This document shows, one piece after another, positions 60,534-64,000 of a stretch of 64,000 bases of DNA. The DNA lies in assembly GCA_046483315.1 (NCBI GenBank), contig JAWODJ010000021.1, forward strand, positions 21,485 through 85,484, given 5' to 3'. The DNA comes from PXAP01 sp046483315. Lineage in GTDB: Bacteria > Bacteroidota > Bacteroidia > Bacteroidales > PUMT01. The stretch's first letter is position 1. Each line of letters starts with the position of its first letter. The notes under the pieces are model-generated. The model ran no database searches. It worked only from the letters and a program-made list of their open reading frames with translations, and was not told the DNA's origin. Made by a program: the position numbers and the translations under genes.

Positions 60534-63500
60534 CTATTCCTGTCTTTCAGGCGCCCGTTTATATCTTACAGGAGCTTCCGGTTCCGGGAGTATTTTCACC
60601 GGGTTTTCTTCAAGGAGCTTCAGGGCTTCCTCAACGGCTCTCTCCAGTTGTGGATCCTGTCCTTTTATTACCAGCTCAGGAATCATTTCCACTTCAATAT
60701 CAGGTGCCACGCCTTCGTTTTCAACTGCCCACTCACCATCGGTGTCGTAGAAACCTCCCCTGGGAGAAACCATGGCCCCTCCGTCAATAAGCCGTGGGTA
60801 ATCCCATATTCCCACCAGTCCTCCCCAGGTTGTTGTTCCCACTACAGGCCCTATCTCCATAAATTTGAACATATATGGCAGTAAATCACCGCCTGAGCCT
60901 GCATGTTCGTTTATTATCATGACTTTAGGACCCCATATACCTGCTCCGGGAGATGTAAAGGGCAGTTCAGGGTTAATCCGGTTATTGAAAAAGCCGTGCA
61001 GGTCCCTTGACATTATATCAACCATGTAGTCGGCTGCCGAACCACCGCCGTTAAAGCGTTCATCTATAACTGCCCCCTTTTTGTGTTGCTGGGCAAAGTA
61101 GTAACGGTTGAAATAGGAGTATCCACCCTGACCTGTATTGGGCAGCCAGACATAGGCCAGCCTGCCGTCTGACATCTTATCGACTTTCCTTATATTCTCT
61201 TCAACCCAGTCCAAACGCCTGAGGCCGGCTTCACTGCTAACGGGAACTATTGTTATCAGCCATGATCCTTCATATTCAGGTTTGTTGTTTACCCTGAGCA
61301 CTACCTGTTTGTTGGCTTTGTTCTCAAAGAGGCTGTAGGGATTGACCGGAACCTCAAGGTTAGAACCGTCAACGGCAATGATATAATCTCCTTCTGCAAC
61401 TCTTACACCAGGGGCGCTGAGTGGTGAACGCAGATCAGGATTCCAGTTTTCTCCGGTAAAAATTTTTTTTATCCTGTATCTTCCGTTATCAACTGCCAGG
61501 TCCGCTCCCGGCAGTCCGGCAGGGTTTGATTGAATATCAGGCATATCACCGCCAAACACATATGAGTGTCCCATTGATACCTCTCCTCCCATTATTCCCA
61601 GCAGATAATTAAGGTCATCACGGTGCTTAATATGTTCAACAAATGGTTTATACCTGTTGTAAACCTCCTGCCAGTCCGCGCCATGATAGTTGTCAACATA
61701 AAGGTAATCGCGGTATACCCGCCAGGCTTCTTCAAATATTTGTTCCCATTCCTGTTCCGGGTTATGTCTGGCCTGCAGACTGCTGACATCAATTTGTCCG
61801 TCTCCAACCGAAGGCTTTCCTTTTGTCTCAACAATTCCCCATTGTCTGCCTGAGCGGTACAGTAATTTCCGGCCATCTGCCGAGACACTGTAATACTGGA
61901 CTGGAGAGAGGTAGCTTTCAGCTTCGCGTTTATCCAGTTCATAAAGATGCAGCACAGGGCCGGGTTGCCCGGTGACCGATTCCATGTAAAAAATCATTCC
62001 TTCGCCTGCAGTCGACAGATTGCTGTAATTTTTTGAAGGCACATCTACAGACAGTATACGCTGGTCAATACCATCAGGATCAATTTTTACTGTTACTTCC
62101 TTTTCCTTATCGTTGTTTTCCTCATTTTCATCATCAGCAGATTCTTCATCGCTTTCAGGCAGGAGAGGTGAGGGGTCATCACTGTTCAGTACTATCAGGT
62201 ATATTGCCCGGGTAACCGGTTTTTCATAGGAACTCATATCCAGCCAGCCTGTGTTGAGACCGAAATCGGTACTTGCCAGGAAGTAAAGGTATTTACCTGA
62301 TGCATCCCAGGCGGGGGAAACTGCATCTGACATGCCGTCGGTAAGCTGCAATATCTCATTATTATCAAGTGAATAAGCTTTTATTGCATGGAACTGGTTT
62401 GTAAGCCTTTTTGCATAGGCTATCCATTTAGAATCGGGCGACCATACCGGGTCCATTGTTCTCTGGGGATGGATGAACCTGTCCTGGTCTATCATCTTCA
62501 CATTACCTGATTCAATTTCAACAAGCCAGAGCTTCAGGTCGGCATCTGTATATAAGATATACTTTGAATCAGGAGACCATGCGGGGGTGTAAATAAAGTT
62601 CGGCTCGGGAAGCTCTATTTCCCTCGGCTCATCCAGTCCGTCCTGTGTACCTGTCATTAACCTGTATTCGCCGGATTCATCAGAGAACCATGCGATCTTT
62701 TCCCCGGAAGGCGACCATATGGGATAAATTTCCCTGGTTCCCGGAGAGCCGGTGAGGTTACGCCAGTCCCCCTTCTCAACTGGAACGGTAAATATGTCTC
62801 CCCGGGCTTCAAATACCGCCCTTACTCCGCCGGGTGACAACGACCCGTTGGTGGCGGAATTGCCTGTGTTCTTCCAGCCAGGCATTGCCCAGGGGAAATC
62901 TCCCCGGACACTTACAGTAAGCTTTTCTGATCTCTCAATTGAAGGATTATATTTGTATATATCGCCTCCGTATTCATAAACCAGGAGTCCGCCGCCTGAA
63001 CTCAGATATTTGATATCATATTCCGAATAGAAAGTAAGCTGTTTCAATGTACTGCTTGCCATATCATAACTGTACAGGTTCATTGTATAATCACGATCCG
63101 AAAGGAAATATACGGTATTTCCGATCCATACGGGATGCTGGTTGCGGGCATTATCTTCCTGGGGGAGTTCATACAGAGAATGATCTTCCATATTCAGCAC
63201 CCAGACAGGCCTGTTCTGACCACCCCGGTAGTTTCGCCACTCTTCATCCGAAGGTCTTACCAGCTCATATGCAAAGCGCTTTCCGTCGGGTGAGTATTCC
63301 CCCCTGTAACCTCTTGGTATCGGCAAAGCTTCAGGAAGGCCGTCATCAAATCCGACTGAAAAGAATTTCGGATAACCAACTGGAGCACTTTCCCTGCCAG
63401 AAGTAAAGACTACCTTGCCATCAGGGGTCCAGCCCCTTACAATATCGGCTCCCGGATGCCAGGTAAGACGCTTCATCTCACCTCCTTCGACAGGAATGAC

Positions 63501-63770
63501 ATAAACGTCGGTACTTCCCGCAAACTGACCGCTGAAAGCAATCCACCGGCCGTCAGGGGAAAATTTGGGATTTGATTCAATACCCCGGAAACTGGTAAGC
63601 CGTTTTGCCTCGCCTCCGTTCAGGCCGGTGATCCAGATATTGCTGCCATAGGCAAATGCAATATGATTTTCACTTACCGCAGGCTGCCTTAGCAGGCGGG
63701 TTTCATTTCCTGTAGCTAAGGATAAAATAAATAACCCTGTTATCAATAATATTTGTTTTTTAAACATCAT
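60534..63770 (-). CDS. Tricorn protease homolog (S41 family)
   Basis: Tricorn-type enzymes degrade peptides from larger proteases. The 1078-residue protein has a signal peptide (MMFKKQILLITGLFILSLAT), two beta-propeller regions (FSPDGRWIAFSG, WSPSGEKIAWFSD, WSPDSKYILYTD and similar WD/TolB-like blades to about residue 560), an acidic linker rich in Asp and Glu (about 590-610), a helical region, a PDZ domain (about 800-870) and the C-terminal S41 catalytic domain with the Ser in INEHAGSGGDLLPYMF near residue 960. Because of the signal it acts outside the cytoplasm. The frame is open to 63890; ATG 63770 or 63767 gives the signal peptide. Confidence 0.9.
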   Translation of the reverse strand: MMFKKQILLITGLFILSLATGNETRLLRQPAVSENHIAFAYGSNIWITGLNGGEAKRLTSFRGIESNPKFSPDGRWIAFSGQFAGSTDVYVIPVEGGEMKRLTWHPGADIVRGWTPDGKVVFTSGRESAPVGYPKFFSVGFDDGLPEALPIPRGYRGEYSPDGKRFAYELVRPSDEEWRNYRGGQNRPVWVLNMEDHSLYELPQEDNARNQHPVWIGNTVYFLSDRDYTMNLYSYDMASSTLKQLTFYSEYDIKYLSSGGGLLVYEYGGDIYKYNPSIERSEKLTVSVRGDFPWAMPGWKNTGNSATNGSLSPGGVRAVFEARGDIFTVPVEKGDWRNLTGSPGTREIYPIWSPSGEKIAWFSDESGEYRLMTGTQDGLDEPREIELPEPNFIYTPAWSPDSKYILYTDADLKLWLVEIESGNVKMIDQDRFIHPQRTMDPVWSPDSKWIAYAKRLTNQFHAIKAYSLDNNEILQLTDGMSDAVSPAWDASGKYLYFLASTDFGLNTGWLDMSSYEKPVTRAIYLIVLNSDDPSPLLPESDEESADDENEENNDKEKEVTVKIDPDGIDQRILSVDVPSKNYSNLSTAGEGMIFYMESVTGQPGPVLHLYELDKREAESYLSPVQYYSVSADGRKLLYRSGRQWGIVETKGKPSVGDGQIDVSSLQARHNPEQEWEQIFEEAWRVYRDYLYVDNYHGADWQEVYNRYKPFVEHIKHRDDLNYLLGIMGGEVSMGHSYVFGGDMPDIQSNPAGLPGADLAVDNGRYRIKKIFTGENWNPDLRSPLSAPGVRVAEGDYIIAVDGSNLEVPVNPYSLFENKANKQVVLRVNNKPEYEGSWLITIVPVSSEAGLRRLDWVEENIRKVDKMSDGRLAYVWLPNTGQGGYSYFNRYYFAQQHKKGAVIDERFNGGGSAADYMVDIMSRDLHGFFNNRINPELPFTSPGAGIWGPKVMIINEHAGSGGDLLPYMFKFMEIGPVVGTTTWGGLVGIWDYPRLIDGGAMVSPRGGFYDTDGEWAVENEGVAPDIEVEMIPELVIKGQDPQLERAVEEALKLLEENPVKILPEPEAPVRYKRAPERQE

Positions 63771-63842
63771 AATAAATTTTAGATTAGGAAGGTGCAAATT
63801 AAAATAAAGATATTGAAAAAACATTGATGTATCATACAACAT

Positions 63843-63873
63843 TTTGTAATAACAAATAAGTCTGTTATATTTG
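63843..63873 (+). promoter_or_regulatory. Promoter of tRNA-Val
   Basis: TTTG at 63843-63846 and TATATTTG at 63866-63873 are separated by 19 bases, a near-ideal Bacteroidota promoter. The tRNA begins 20 bases after the -7 element. It overlaps the divergent leader of the Tricorn homolog. Confidence 0.75.
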
Positions 63874-63893
63874 CAGCGCCAATTTGGCAACCG

Positions 63894-63968
63894 GGGCGAT
63901 TAGCTCAGCTGGTTCAGAGCACCTGCCTTACAAGCAGGGGGTCACTAGTTCGAATCTAGTATCGCCCA
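63894..63968 (+). tRNA. tRNA-Val (anticodon UAC)
   Basis: A complete cloverleaf is visible. Acceptor GGGCGAT (63894-63900) pairs with ATCGCCC (63961-63967), with discriminator A63968. The anticodon stem CCTGC/GCAGG encloses CTTACAA with anticodon TAC at 63929-63931. The T arm is ACTAG-TTCGAAT-CTAGT. The 3' CCA is not encoded (ACA follows), as is usual in this phylum. Further tRNA genes may follow beyond the window. Confidence 0.96.
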
Positions 63969-64000
63969 CAGAAAAAATCACTTATCGATACTGGTAAGTG

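Noticed and set aside
1..64000. CRISPR arrays, insertion sequences, prophage genes or rRNA
   Set aside because: No regularly spaced repeats, transposase or integrase frames, phage structural genes or rRNA segments were seen on either strand.

Overview
The window is a chromosomal segment of a member of the Bacteroidota, most likely an anaerobic saccharolytic Bacteroidales or Marinilabiliales relative. The evidence is the gene content (DUF2851, DUF4294, the long Bacteroidota-type PurM, a deoxynucleoside kinase, a SusC/SusD-free polysaccharide-degrader lifestyle, a FISUMP-domain protein, a Tricorn homolog, an anaerobic sulfatase maturase) and the promoters. Many genes lack a Shine-Dalgarno sequence, and start sites are repeatedly preceded by the Bacteroidota -7 element TAnnTTTG, often with a TTTG or TTG about 19-25 bases further upstream. 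All function calls come from reading the translated sequence; no database search was run.

Layout. 1-10330: housekeeping genes on the + strand (end of a C-N hydrolase, purM, prfA, pyrF, DUF2851, rpsO, pnp, deoxynucleoside kinase, TPR lipoprotein). 10430-23430: mixed-strand housekeeping genes (trmH-like methylase, sucC, arginine deiminase, DUF454, DUF4294, elbB, a polyprenyl glycosylphosphotransferase with a degenerate Gfo/Idh partner, pcm, MBL hydrolase, gcvP, two small proteins). 23475-25949: two Tat-exported enzymes, a TIM-barrel isomerase and a Gfo/Idh/MocA oxidoreductase. 26426-29688: an AT-richer pair made of a permease-kinase fusion and a PdxA2-type dehydrogenase. 29778-46139: a large sugar-acid region. 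46257-53411: typA, then a decayed island with three toxin-antitoxin modules and pseudogene remnants, then a sulfatase-maturating radical SAM enzyme. 53699-58427: xylose operon xylB-xylA-symporter. 58547-63770: two large exported proteins. 63894: tRNA-Val.

How the central region fits together. A divergent LacI-type regulator (36502) sits between a leftward operon (uxaE-uxaC-KDPG aldolase-TRAP dctPQM) and a rightward set (SDR-type fructuronate reductase, PPi-type phosphofructokinase, HAD hydrolase, LarA-superfamily epimerase, PdxB-like dehydrogenase, 6-phosphogluconate dehydrogenase, class II aldolase). Import of a hexuronate, isomerisation, epimerisation of tagaturonate to fructuronate and reduction to mannonate are all encoded, but no mannonate dehydratase (UxuA) and no KDG kinase are in the window. 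The LarA-family protein together with gnd suggests another exit: mannonate to gluconate by 2-epimerisation, then phosphorylation by a kinase not seen here, then oxidative decarboxylation to ribulose 5-phosphate. The adjacent PPi-PFK and aldolase could process pentose phosphates through sedoheptulose bisphosphate. This route is an inference.

The most unusual single protein is the 746-residue fusion of a KdgT-type permease with a four-carbon acid sugar kinase, overlapping a PdxA2 gene: transport and phosphorylation in one chain.
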